A stretch of DNA of 64,000 bases, taken from positions 227,871,605 to 227,935,604 of the forward strand of contig JAYESD010000002.1 in assembly GCA_036927565.1 (NCBI GenBank). Reading direction: 5' to 3'. The DNA comes from Tuctoria greenei (Eukaryota; Streptophyta; Magnoliopsida; Poales; Poaceae). The notes beneath the pieces are model-generated. The model had not been told where the DNA came from, did not search any database, and worked only from the letters and a program-made list of their open reading frames with translations. How positions within the stretch are numbered: position 1 is the first letter of the stretch; every line of letters starts with the position of its first letter. A program made the position numbers and the translations under genes. Below, piece by piece: positions 33,593 through 44,720 of this stretch.

Positions 33593-33721
33593 CCCTAAAC
33601 CCTAAACCCTAAACCCTAAACTCTAATCCCTAAACCCTAAAACCTAAACCCAAACCCTAAACCCTAAACCCTAAACTCTAAACCCTAAACTCTAAACCCT
33701 AAAAACCCTAAACCCTAAACC
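33593..33721 (+). repeat. Interstitial telomere-like array (CCCTAAA)n in the D 5' LTR
   Basis: About 18 copies of CCCTAAA or one-base variants (CTCTAAA, CCCAAA, CCCTAAAA). It replaces ~12 bases present in the D 3' LTR: there aattcaagtctgtcagtgtacgga, here aatt, the array, then ggtacgaa. This is the plant telomere sequence in an internal position. Confidence 0.95.
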
Positions 33722-34020
33722 GGTACGAACTTGTCCGGCCCCGAACCCGGACTAGTCCGGTATTCCCATTCTATTCAGAAAATTGAGTCTTATTCAGAAC
33801 CCGGACTTGTCCAGCAAAATGCACGGACTAGTCCGTTTGAGCTTCTAATGTTTTTCCAAACTTGTCCAATTTTGAGTGGACTCGTCCGATCTGGTCCAGT
33901 TTTCAGTACGAAAGCTTTTATTTTGCAACCCCGGACTTGTCCGGCCCATAGAACCGACTTGTCCAAAATAGTTTCTGTTTCAAAACGGACTTGTCCGGTC
34001 TCTATTGCGGACTAGTCTAG
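33722..34020 (+). promoter_or_regulatory. CGGACTWGTCCG palindrome cluster in U3 of D
   Basis: About ten copies, alternating cggacttgtccg and cggactagtccg types, end ~185 bases before the TATA box at 34204. See the corresponding clusters in J, H, F and the D 3' LTR. Confidence 0.6.
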
Positions 34021-34203
34021 CCTGCTGGATTCCACTCGGATTCTATTATTCTTCCACGATTGGTTATTGGGTAATTGCCATAATTGGGCCAAAGAACTTC
34101 ATGTCCAACATCAGAGGAGCCCAAGTGAACCCCACCTCAGCCCCTATTCGTCCCCCACCAAAATCTACTTGGAATTCAACCTAAAACCCTACCTCTCCAC
34201 CCC

Positions 34204-34210
34204 TATATAA
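34204..34210 (+). promoter_or_regulatory. TATA box of the D 5' LTR
   Basis: The context ccacccctatataagaaaccc is conserved in the D 3' LTR at 63204-63210 and is similar in F (50771). Confidence 0.65.
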
Positions 34211-36372
34211 GAAACCCAATACCCCACGCCTCTTCAACCCAATTGAAAATCCTTGCTGCCACCTTTTGCCTTGCGCCGACGACAAGAAGAAGTCCAGAAG
34301 CAAGGAGGAGGAGGAGAAGAGGGAGAAGGATCAATCAAGATCGATCTTCATCAACTTTTCGACAATCGACATTCTTCATCACCAAATCTTCATCATCTCG
34401 TCTCCACCAACCCTAGATCTTCAAGATTCGAGTTTCACGACAAATTCTCAACCATTGGATCTCCACATACATGGTGCACCCTTTAAATCCACTTTTCCAT
34501 GTGAAATTAACACCAAATCCTCATTGATCAGAAAACCCTAATTCATATTTTTGATTAGGGTAGACTAGTCCGACCATGATACCGGACTTCACCGGCCTAT
34601 GAATCTGTACTGTGCTGAATTGAATCCAAATTGACTCAAATCAATTCCAAACTTGTTCAAACTTGTTAAAAACCATTGTAACTAGTTAATAAACATTAAT
34701 AGCAACTCATTAACAAGTTTTACTTCACAATTGCATTAATCATGCATATCATGGCATATTGAGTAAGATATGAGCATTTATTTGATTGCGATGTTGTTTT
34801 TCCTATTTGTTGCGCGGAATTGAAGGTCTCACCGTAGAGAGTGCTTTCGACAACCCGCAGAAGCAGAACTGTGAAGCCTTTGATCCAAAACAAGCTAAAG
34901 AGCAAGGCAAGTGTCCGTGATCATTTTGATTCAAGTTTTTAAATGTTTTGTTTGCAAAATAGCATGCTTGTGTTAAATGGTGGGAAAACCCAATTATAAG
35001 AGTTAACTAGTTTTGTATGACCGCTCTTGTCGCTCGAACACAATGTAGAGTGTCGAGAAGGTTATCTTACACTTTTGCATCGCTCTACTCAATTGGGTTG
35101 CGAAAAAACATATTACTTATTTATGAACTATTGAACACTTTAATGATGAGAATTGACATTAATGACCCTTAGCAACATGGTGCCTAGGGATCTGAGCAAG
35201 CCGGTTGTGTGGAAAGGGTTGGAATGTTTTGGTGGTTTTGCTTGCTTTAGATCTAAGGACCAGTTCGTGTAGCGACCATCCAGGATTTGCGGTGCCACCA
35301 CAGGGTCATGTATGGGTGCGGCTTAGCTGACTAATTAGTGTTTTGACTGTACTATTTGGACCACTAGGAATGCTCGGGGAAGGGGTAGTCGGATGGGTTT
35401 GTAGTGATGGTGGGACTACCCTGGGATCTGAATGGCTCGAGAGGGGGCCCTTGGTTGGATGTGCTCAGTTGGAGACATCACCACTGGTTAAACCTCAGCT
35501 GGGTTTAAATATGCTAGTAATCATTTTGTAAAGACTATTTTGTGATCTCTTGGCCACACACCTAAGGATGTGTGAGACGGCATAATTGAGATTCCTTAGT
35601 CATCGAAAGGTGATGAAATCACAAAATTATGGGTAAAGTACAACCTCTGCAGAGTGTGTTTAAGACTATCATTATAGCCGTGCTCCCGGTTATGAGCAGC
35701 TTGGACCCTCACATGGTTAGAGTTATGGATCTTTAACATGGTTTAATGGCTAGAATTGAAGTGGGAGTTGGTATTGTTCAGTAATTGGCTTTGATATATG
35801 GAATTGATTGAAATGAGATAAATTAGTTAATATGAGTTGATTATGGACTATTATTGCTGGTATTGGTTACTTAAGTTGAAATTAATGTTATTTGTCTTAT
35901 TTTGGGAAGGACCTCACTTAATGATCATAATATTGCATTTCCAACTGTTTTGAATGTAATTTGATGCAACTAGCAATTTTTAATTATCATTCCTTGTTTA
36001 AGCTACATGTCATACTTTCCCACACTTGCTGAGTATGGCATGTGCTAACCCTTGCTATTCCCCCAACAAATTCAGACGCAGGCATCGACATGGAGTACCA
36101 ATAGGTCTTTGAGGAGTTCTAGGCGTGCGTGTTACCGTCAAGCTTTGCTATAGAGTTGGAGTCTTTAGTGTTTAGTGTTTATTCCGCTGCAGTTGTTTAG
36201 AGCTTGTATTCAAGACTAATTAGTTTGTAATAAGGTACTATTATTAGTATTATTATTTGAGACATGGTTTTATCTATTTATCGTTTGTGAATCACTTTTG
36301 TATGTGTGTTAAACATCCTGGACACACATATGCATCATGCTTCGTTCATTTCCGGAACCGGGTGTCACAAAT

Positions 36373-36385
36373 TGGTATCAGAGCC
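36373..36385 (+). other. Primer-binding site of D
   Basis: TGGTATCAGAGCC, a perfect initiator-Met complement, three bases after the LTR end at 36369. Confidence 0.93.
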
Positions 36386-36574
36386 ATATTTGACTGTAGA
36401 ATGCAAGACTAGGTAGAATGAACACCACAAATCACATAGGACTTCTTTCCTATTCAAAATTAGCTTGTTTTGCACTATTTTTGCCCCCACCAGCTATCTA
36501 AAGTGGGAAAAATTGTGTTTTTGCTGCAGCTGCAAATTTTGTCACTTTTCTATCTTTTTGAGCAAATGAACGTC
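36386..36574 (+). other. D leader, first part
   Basis: Untranslated leader up to the insertion of copia element E. AGGTAGAA at about 36409 is a possible 5' splice site; H and F read agatagaa there. The last five bases, ACGTC (36570-36574), are the left target copy for E. Confidence 0.6.
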
Positions 36575-38225
36575 TATAGGATTGAAGAGCATGTTAAAAG
36601 CTACCAGAGGAGGGTGAATGGTATATTACAACTTTTCAACGAAAGTAACAAAAACAACTAGGCAGAAAATTTATCTGTTAAAGAAATTGTGTGTGCGACT
36701 AATCTAAACGTGATCAATTTTGACGAAACCAATATCTATTGTGGATAATCAAGTAATGAAGATGTCACAATAAGAATCACGAAAATCCGTCAAGGAAAAA
36801 TCAAGTTACGATCGAAAGATTGAACAAAGGTCAATCCGTTGTACCCGAGAAAAACAGATTCTACAATGCTGCAAAGAAACTCGTGTAGATCAAAAACAAC
36901 AAATTCAATGGCCGTGAAATTTTCACATATGATATATAATCAAGTTGTGAAGACAACTAAAAAAGAATCACGTCAATTGGATCTGTAAAACTCAAGTTAT
37001 GATAAAACCACTGAAGCAAGGTATTGCTGCGCTGAAACTCGACGAGAAGAACTTGTCTGAAACAAGTCGGACCAAGAAGGCACAAAAGCTCCTTTAGACT
37101 ACGAATTTTTTTGAAAAAACACAAAAGGAACAGACCCAAAGTTGTGCTCCACGAGTTCTGGCTTCCCTTGCTTTGATAACCAGCCCTTAGGTCATCCTAA
37201 TCCTAACTAGGACTCAAATCCTACTCAGATTCAACCGAAACTTTCCATAGCTGCTCAAGACTCTTCTATACGCAGATAGAAGAAATCTTAAGACTTCCAA
37301 ACACACTAGGAACATATCCAACATTCCTACAACAACTAAACTTCGTGAACCACACGAAATCCTATCGTAACCAACTCAAATCTTTCCATATCTGAGTCAA
37401 ACCTGACTCAGCCGCTGCCTGAGTCCATAACCTAGTTGGTTGGACCTTTTCGACCAGTTCTTTACGTCCACTTTTCTTCATCACACCTCGGAACCATGTA
37501 TCCACATATATGCACTCCTTGAATACGTGCAAATAACTTCCAACGACATCCACGATACCTTCATATGCATTGTTCTTGATCCAAACATGCTGCGCGACCT
37601 CCCGTAGAACTCAACTACAATTCTTCCCAAACTTGGTTGTTGAACCTCATCTTCTCCCTAAGACTACTTCAATGGATCCCGTAACCAACCATGTCTTGAA
37701 CTCAAGCAACACCAGAACATGAACAAACAACAAATACTTCCGAGCACAAGTCCTCGACATGACACTTGTTAGTTTCAATAACCACAACACCTTACGTGAG
37801 CACCTCACATAAGCATGTTACAAACTATAGCAAAATGATATCAATCATAACCACCAAAACACACTAAAAACTTAGTAAAGGAATACTAAGCAAGCTTTCC
37901 ATAGTCCAAAAAGAAAGTTTGAAACATTGCAAGTTAAAAGCAGAACCATTGCGATCAAGCTCCGAATCTTGCCAAAGCTAACAAGACCATGAACTGGAGC
38001 TTACCAAAGCTAGCAGGACCTAGTGCCGGAACTTAACAAAGCTAGTCGGACCTAGCGCTGAAGCATACTACAGCTAGTCGGACCTAGCACCAGAGCTTAC
38101 CAAAGCTAGTCGGACCTAGAGCCAGAGCTTAGACCTAGAGTCAGACCTTGTTAAAAGAGTGTTTTGGTAGTATTCAAAAACATTTATTGACAAAGCCAAT
38201 GTATTCAGCACACATAGGTCTCACA
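36575..38225 (-). repeat. E 3' LTR
   Basis: In direct orientation with 44721-46330. The first dinucleotide is mutated (TA for TG in plus reading). Next to it, in plus reading, atctcccccttgatga is the complement of a polypurine tract (TCATCAAGGGGGAGAT on the minus strand) at 38226-38241. Confidence 0.92.
37960..38160 (-). repeat. Short tandem repeats inside the E LTR
   Basis: Five or six imperfect ~30-35 bp units with the core aaagctagtcggacctagc. The other LTR has the same block at about 46085-46255 with fewer units, which accounts for part of the LTR length difference. Confidence 0.85.
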
Positions 38226-39231
38226 ATCTCCCCCTTGATGAATGCATTGGCGACACCATTCAAAATCCGAACATTGTCTTATTCACATGAAAACTTTTGA
38301 AAACAATTTTGTCCCCGAAATATTTCTCCTCCTTTGTAAATCATAAATAATATGAGAAGAAAAACAAAAAAATATCCCCCTGTGAAGAATCGTGCCAAAA
38401 ACATTTGTGAATCTGTGCAATGTGTGATCAATTTCTCCCCCTTTGACAATGTATTCAGCAAGGTACAAAAGAGAAATTTTAATTTGTTATGAGCATAATA
38501 TGACATATACATATAAAAAAAAGCTCATCCAAGTCATACTATCAACTAACTTACACTATCACAACAATGACATACATAAAGTAGTGTAGATCATGCTAGA
38601 TATCAAATGTAATTTTCAATTTAAGCAAGTCATGATCTCACAAACTTAACTATTTCAAGACCTAAAAGCATGACACTTGTTGCTGCACATTTTTTTAAGC
38701 ACAAATTTTGATCATATGAAATTTGCAAGAGAGTATATGCCGCATCAGCCTTATTCTAACCAACCAAGCCAAGCCTATGTCATTTGACCATTAGAAGCTT
38801 AAGGACATGGTTTTAGTCATACACAACTTCTTCTAGGTTCATATCTAAGTGCAATGATGAGCCATCTCCACAAAAGAAGTTCGATGCATGCATATTTTCT
38901 TGATCTTTTCTCATTTATATTTGATTAAAATAGCTCAACATGTGAATAGTTGATTGATTCATTAATTCTTTATGGTTAAATACACTTGTGAGCATGCAAA
39001 AAATTCAAAACAGCAAGAAAGTTTGATCATGACCAGATTTATCGTAAGTAATTACTCCAATTACCAGTCATGGCAAAACTACAAAATGTATAACATGAGT
39101 AATGTAGTAAGAACTTTCAGCATGTCAAAGGAATCACAAAGTCACATATTTATGAAATACTATGCTCATATTATTTTAATTTCAGGATCACACATAGACT
39201 TCCCAAGTTTCAAAACTCCCCCTCAATTTAA
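38226..39231 (-). other. E 3' untranslated region
   Basis: About 1 kb between the end of pol and the 3' LTR. Some Sireviruses carry an envelope-like ORF here, but I see only short AT-rich frames with no signal peptide or coiled-coil pattern, so none is called. Confidence 0.6.
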
Positions 39232-39800
39232 GCCATGAGGATGCATAACCCCTATTTCACTAAGAATTAAACAAAAACGAGCAAAATCCAAAGGTTTTAT
39301 GAAAATATCAGCCAATTGTTATTCGGTATCTACATGGTGAGGCACAATGTTTCCTTTTTCAACATTATCATAAAGAAAGTGATACCTAATGTCAATGTGC
39401 TTTGTTCTCGAATGTTTCACGGGATTTTTAGCAATTCAAATGGCACTACTATTATGATAAAACAGTGGAACACAATCTAGATCAACCCCATAGTCCTTAA
39501 GTGTTTGAACAATCCAAAGAATTTGTGAGCAAGCGCTAGCAACAGCTACATATTCAGATTCGGTTGTGGATTGAGCAACTAAGTTTTTTTTTTCAAGAGG
39601 ACCAAGCAACAAGTGAATTCCCAAGAAAATGACAAGAACCGGAAGTACTTTTCCTATCAATCCTACAACCTCCAAAATCAGCATCCGAAAAAGCTTTCAA
39701 AGTAATGGTTGAGGAAGGAGGAAGAAAAAAGCCAAATTCTTGAGTTCCATGTAAGTACCTGAGAATTCTATTGATGGCTTGACGATGTGAAGCACGTGGG
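39232..39800 (-). pseudogene. E RNase H
   Basis: Minus-strand text SDADFGGCRIDRKSTSGSCHF gives the first catalytic aspartate region. LVAQSTTESEYVAVASAC carries the glutamate, and YHNSSAI stands where family members have CDNESAI, so that aspartate is changed to histidine. KHSRTKHIDIRYHF and LADIFIKPLD finish the domain. A stop follows LVAWSS at the T-run near 39590, and the frame changes there. A TAA lies before QLADIF. Non-functional. Confidence 0.85.
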
Positions 39801-40690
39801 GAAGCTTGAAATCGTGCACATAGACATACACTGAATTGAATGTCCGATCTTGATGTCGTGAGATACAAACGTGATCTGATCATGCTTCTATATTCTTTTT
39901 GATCAACGGGTTCACCATATTCATCAAGTTCATGTGTCATTGCTGTACCCCTTGGTGTCCGAAGAGGCTTGATTTTGACCACGTTGAAGCACTTAAGAAG
40001 GTCTCTTGTATACTTTGTTTGATGCACAAAGGTACCTTCCTTGATTTGCTTGATTTGCAGCCCCAAAAAGTATCTTAGTTCTCCCATCATACTCACCTCA
40101 AATTCTGAACTCATCATAGCTGAAAACTTGGACACAAGATCATGACAAGCACAACCAAAGATAATATCATCCACATACACTTGAACAAATAATGATTCAT
40201 TGGCATGCTTAAGCACAAAAAGAGTTTTATCAACCTTGCCCATGGTAAACCCCTTTTCAAGTAAGAATATTTTTAACCTATCATACCATGATCTAGGGGC
40301 TTGTTTGAGACCGTACAAGGCTTTATACAGTTTGTAAACATGATTAGGAAAACCTAGATTTTCAAAACCCGGTGGTTGCTTGACATAAACCTCCTCGTCT
40401 ATATAGCCATTAAGAAAAGCACTTTTAACATACATTTAATATAACTTGAAACCTTTAGATGCAACAAAAGCTAACAAAATTCTTATGGTTTCTAATCTAG
40501 CAATAGGAGCAAAAGTTTCATCAATATCTAGACCTTCAATTTATGTGAAACCTTGAGCAACCAACCTAGACTTATTCCAAATCACAATCCTGTACTCACT
40601 TTTTTTATTTTTAAACACCGATTTAGTTCGAATTAAAGTGTGACCTTGAGTTGCAGGTACAAGTTTCCAAACGTTATTTCTTTCAAAATT
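39801..40690 (-). pseudogene. E reverse transcriptase
   Basis: Copia RVT_2 on the minus strand. The entry NNVWKLVPATQGHTLIRTKS and RLVAQGFT lie above 40541. After a stop and frame break come MYVKSAFLNGYIDEEVYVK, QPPGFENL, LYGLKQAPRSWYDRL, the active site VQVYVDDIIFG with both aspartates intact, YFLGLQIKQ and RGTAMTHELDE. Motif A aspartate is changed (family KSAFLNG is preceded by MDVK; here MYVK). The frame 40435-39593 is continuous. The missing N-terminal ~100 codons are readable but carry stops at about 40541 and 40437. Confidence 0.88.
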
Positions 40691-42060
40691 TTCTAACTCT
40701 TCTTGCATGGAAATAATCCAAGATTCATTAGTGAGTACGTGTGATATATCTTTGGGTTCAAAAGAAGCAACAAAAGTAGAATGAGCATGAGAGTTTGGAT
40801 CGCAAAACTTGGACCGTGTGACTTGTTTGTGCAAGCTTCCAATAATTTGTTGTGGATGATGACTTTTGAGAACCCGGAGGGAAATAGACACTTCACAAGC
40901 TCCTTGTTCTTCATGTTCATCATAGATCGAAGAACTTGTGGCTTGAGGACGATCTGTACCAATTGAAGTTGTTGTTGGTGCTGGTTGTGGTGCAAAATCA
41001 GCAGCGTGATCAACATCATTTGCTTCTGAATTTTTGGGCAAAAGCACCACTTCTTCATCTTATTCGATGAAAATACTCTTTCCCTATGGGTATGATTTGG
41101 ACCTGCAATATTAGAGCTAGTACCTGGGCAAGTCTCCATAATTTTGTTAGTGTCAAGTAAAAGCACACGGTATCTTCTAGTATGAGATGGATTACCAAGA
41201 AACATGTCATCAACAGATCTAGCTTCAAATTTATCAAGATTACTATGTTTCTTAACAAAGCATTTACAACCAAAGACCCAAAAGTGTGTGACACTAGGAC
41301 TATGTCTAAATCAAAGTTCATATGGTGTTTTTCCTAGCCTAGTACGCAAGAAAATACGATTTGAGACATAACAAGCGGTTGCAATTGCATCTGCCCAAAA
41401 TTTTCTAGAATTTTGATATTCATCAAGCATAGTTCTAGCCATCTCAACTAAGGTTCTGTTCTTTCTCTCTACAACAACATTTTGTTGGGGTACATAAGGT
41501 GAAGAAAATTGATGATCTATTCTATTTTCAGCACAAAAGTGATCAAACGACTAATTTTTAAATGCAGTTCCGCTATCACTTCTAATTACTTTTAAAGATC
41601 CTGGGTGATCAATTGATAATCTAAGAAATAAAGTTCTAAAGTGACTAAAAGCTTGATTCTTAGATTCCATAAAGTACACCCAAGAGTATCTAGAAAAATC
41701 ATCAACAATCACAAGAATATACTATTTACCTCAGAAGGATTGAAAACATGAAGGACAAACGGTGTCAAGATGCAAAAGTTGACCCGGATCAGTTGTCATG
41801 GTCATTGTGAGAGGAGCATGTGAACCTGCAACCATCTTAGCATGTCTACAAGAAGAGCATATAATTTCTTTGTCCCTTTTAATCTTAAGCAGGCCACATA
41901 TGCAATCAAGAATACTAACACGCGTGAGATGATCAAAGCCTATGTGACCAAGTCTACGATGCCAAAAATATAAGTCTTTTGAAACATTAGAAACTAGACA
42001 CCTATGCTTAGAAGAAGACATATCAAAATCAGCTTTAAAAACTCTTCCAAACCAAGACAT
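40691..42060 (-). pseudogene. E integrase and linker
   Basis: The zinc region at 42060-41800 reads WHRRLGHIGFDHLTR and IICSSCRHAKMVAGSH on the minus strand, the intact HHCC arrangement of copia integrase. The core, in broken frames at about 41730-41330, includes SDSGTAFKN, QFSSPYVPQQN and RKNRTLVEMARTML, giving the second and third catalytic acids. The C-terminal part and the S/T/Q-rich linker follow to about 40691 in two overlapping frames, showing at least one frameshift near 41055. Stops are scattered throughout. The position between protease and reverse transcriptase is the copia order. Confidence 0.8.
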
Positions 42061-42400
42061 GTTAAAATAAGCTCACTAATTGAAACTACAAATATGCAGC
42101 AATTTTTGGTAAAAATAATTTCCAATTTTTCATCTAGCAATTGTGAAACAGAAAGCAAGTTGTATTTCAAAATTTTGAAAAGTGCCACATCCTTCAAAGT
42201 TTAGTGATCATTTACCCTAACCAAACCTTTAGCTGTTATAGGAGTAGAAGAATTATCGGCAAAAATAACATTCTCTACACGTGACATGAAAGAGAGGGAA
42301 GAGAACCAATTTTTTTTACTGGTCATGTGGCATGAGCAACCTAAATCCACAATCCAAATGTTCTCCTACCTCAAGCGTGTAACCTACATAGAAGCACAAT
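42061..42400 (-). pseudogene. E aspartic protease
   Basis: The minus strand reads IVDLGCSCHMTSKKNWFSSL, where family members have DSGCSRHMTG. The catalytic aspartate is kept but the serine is now leucine. ENVIFADNSSTPITAKG, a stop, then FKILKYNLLSVSQLLDE complete the domain. The stop (at about 42202) and the active-site change make it inactive. Confidence 0.8.
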
Positions 42401-44658
42401 ATGTCGACGATTCAATACTGGGGTTAGTCAAAAGGCATTTAGGAATCCAGTGCTGAGTCACACGACGTCCAACAGGAATAACATGCGAAAGCTGAGATAA
42501 AACAACAGGCTTATGAGCCAAAGCTTGAGGATTTTCGTACCAAACTACTGACCTAGGAGGTGTTACTTGTGTAGCACGACAAACAGTAGGTTTGCGAGCA
42601 AAATTTGCATATTTTCGACTCATTACAGCAGGTTGCATGTTCCTATCATTCAGTTTAGCATGTGCAGCAAATTTTGCATGAAAGTTATGAGATCTAGCAA
42701 TCATTCTTTCCTTTTTCTGTTGTTTAGCAAGTCTATAACAAAAATCTACGACATTACCATCTCTATCACAATAGGTACAATGAAATTTAACTTTGTGTTC
42801 ATGTCTAGATGAGCAAGCAACATTTTTATTAACAGCCAAATGAGACAACACCCCGGCATATTTGAAAACCACTTCTTTATGTTTAGAAACTGTTTTAATC
42901 AAGCTACTTCCTAATGACTTTACAATTTTAGGTGGATGTTCTTTAGCATGGGCATGGGAATCAAAACCTAAACCGGTTTTATCATTGCAAGATTTGGATT
43001 AATTTAACAGCAAATTTAGATTTTTGTTCCCAATACAAAACTGTTCTAGTGTCCTATTCATGTCATCAAGTTTCTTAGACAATTCTAGGCAGTTTTCACA
43101 TGAAGTTTTCCCTTTTAGTTTGCAATTAGAACAATATTTAACTTCATGAGAATGTAAATCATTATTCAATATAGAAATCTCATTCATAGCATCATGTAGT
43201 TTCTTATAAAGTTCATCACAAGTAGAACAAAGCGAATCAATTGTAGAACAACTAGCATCTTTCATGTTTGTATCATTAAGGGCACCAAGATTTTTGTTCT
43301 TTTCAATATCTAACTCAAGTTTATCAAGTGCGGAGGTGTGTGCACTTCTTAGAGAGCACAATTGTTCATATACTAATCACACGAGGAACAAGAATCATCA
43401 CTAGGAATCAAAGATTTCAAACGATTAATTTCAGATTCTAGTGACTCAATTTTAACTGCATTGTCCCTAAGCTTTTTGTCCTTTTTCTTAACAATAACAG
43501 TGGCACGAGAAATAGCACCACATATTTCTTCGCAAGTAGGCCATACCTCTTCATTGTCGTTGTTGTGTTCTTCCTCCTCCATACTTGATCTTGACTTTCC
43601 CTCCATGAAACACAAGTTTGCCAAATCATCTTCATCTTCGCCACTTCCGATGTCCACACCGCTCGAGTCTAGTTCTTGAAGTGCGGAGATAAAACTATTC
43701 ACTAATTGGCATCCTATTAACCCTTCTTTTTCTTGTTGATGTTTGCAGAGGAGTGCTTCGTCCTTGTTAGCTTTTCATCACGTAAAGTAGCACCTGAAAG
43801 GTTAGGGCAATCCGTGCGAAAATATCCTGTCTTACCACATTCGAAGCATCGTTGAGGTCCGACTTTTTCTGTCTTTCTAGTTCTCACATTTTGCAATGCT
43901 TTTGAGAATCGAGTAGAGATGAGTGCAAGTTATTCCTCTGGAAACTCTTCAATCTGTTCAAGGGTTAGAGAGGACAACAAAGCAAGTGCTCCACAAGATG
44001 AAGATTGGCTAGAGCTAGGCATGTCACGTCGATAAACAAATGCAAGAGACTTGTTGGGGTTCTTATGTGAGATTATGTCAATTTCATGAGTTTTCAATTC
44101 AGAATATAGAACATCTAAAGTAAGTGTACTCATGACAGTAGATTCACAAATATATGTGACTTTCATCTCCCAAATTGACATGTCTAATGCACCTAGTTAT
44201 TGCCTAGCATTCCCAGCATATGAAAAATTAACATTGACGCTACGCAAGTTGCTGAGAATTTTATTAAAGCGAGCAAAGAGATCTTCAATGGACTCACCTG
44301 GTTGCATCTCAAGGCGCATGTACTCCTTTTTGAACATGTCTTGCCTTACCTCCTTGATCGTGTTGGATCCGTAGACGCAGAGTGCTTTCCACACATCATA
44401 TGCAGATCGGAGGTGAGCAACATGGTCAAAGTCGCTTTGAGTTAAACCTTGTATGATCAAGTTGCGAGCCTTGTTGTTGTTGTTGACATTTCTCATGTTT
44501 GTAGCCGTTACTTGATTGTTTTACGGCACGTCGTAGGGCTTGTACACCTTTTCCCATATTGGGAAGCCTTGTGCCTAGATGAAAGATTCCATACGTGCCT
44601 TCCAAACCTCAAAATCAATACCACTAAAGACACAAGGTTTTGCGGAGTATTTCTCCAT
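42401..44658 (-). pseudogene. E gag with zinc knuckle, coiled coil and second zinc region
   Basis: The start is placed at 44658 (MEKYSAKPCVFSGIDFEVWK). The UBN2-like capsid core includes DVWKALCVYGSNTIKEV, QPGESIEDLFARFNKIL and NLRSVNVNF. The knuckle near 43860-43820 reads CFECGKTGYFRTDCP, with tyrosine in place of the zinc-binding histidine. An acidic helical stretch (43702-43373), a coiled-coil region with paired cysteines (43361-42999) and CTYCDRDGNVVDFCYRLAKQ (about 42800) follow. This long gag with extra zinc regions is typical of Sireviruses. In-frame stops fall at about 44617, 44525, 44197, 43928 and 43736. Confidence 0.8.
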
Positions 44659-44706
44659 GATGATTAGTCAAAAACACAAGCAAATCATAAAGATTATAGC
44701 ACCGTA

Positions 44707-44718
44707 GCTCTGATACCA
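44707..44718 (-). other. Primer-binding site of E
   Basis: The minus strand reads TGGTATCAGAGC two bases inside the 5' LTR, the initiator-Met complement also used by the gypsy elements here. Confidence 0.92.
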
Positions 44719-44720
44719 AT

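Larger units (their letters stand above)
33480..36369 (+). repeat. D 5' LTR
   Basis: It runs from TGTAACACCC to GGGTGTCACA, 2890 bp including ~129 bp of telomere-like repeat that the 3' copy lacks. TATA box TATATAA is at 34204-34210. The palindrome cluster lies at 33722-34020, with two further motif copies at 34560-34595 downstream of the TATA box. The short frames inside (for example 34253-34541) overlap the transcribed leader and have no domain. Confidence 0.93.

Noticed and set aside
33593..33721. True chromosome end
   Set aside because: The array is only ~130 bp and is flanked on both sides by the same LTR, so it is interstitial.
34253..34541. Basic ORFs downstream of the LTR TATA box (also 63266-63514, 50504-50869, 58263-58547)
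   Set aside because: They lie in the LTR transcript leader, differ in frame and end between copies, and have no recognisable domain.
38226..39231. Envelope-like ORF of a Sirevirus
   Set aside because: Only short AT-rich frames (for example 38279-38512 on the minus strand, partly hydrophobic), with no start context, conserved pattern or adequate length.
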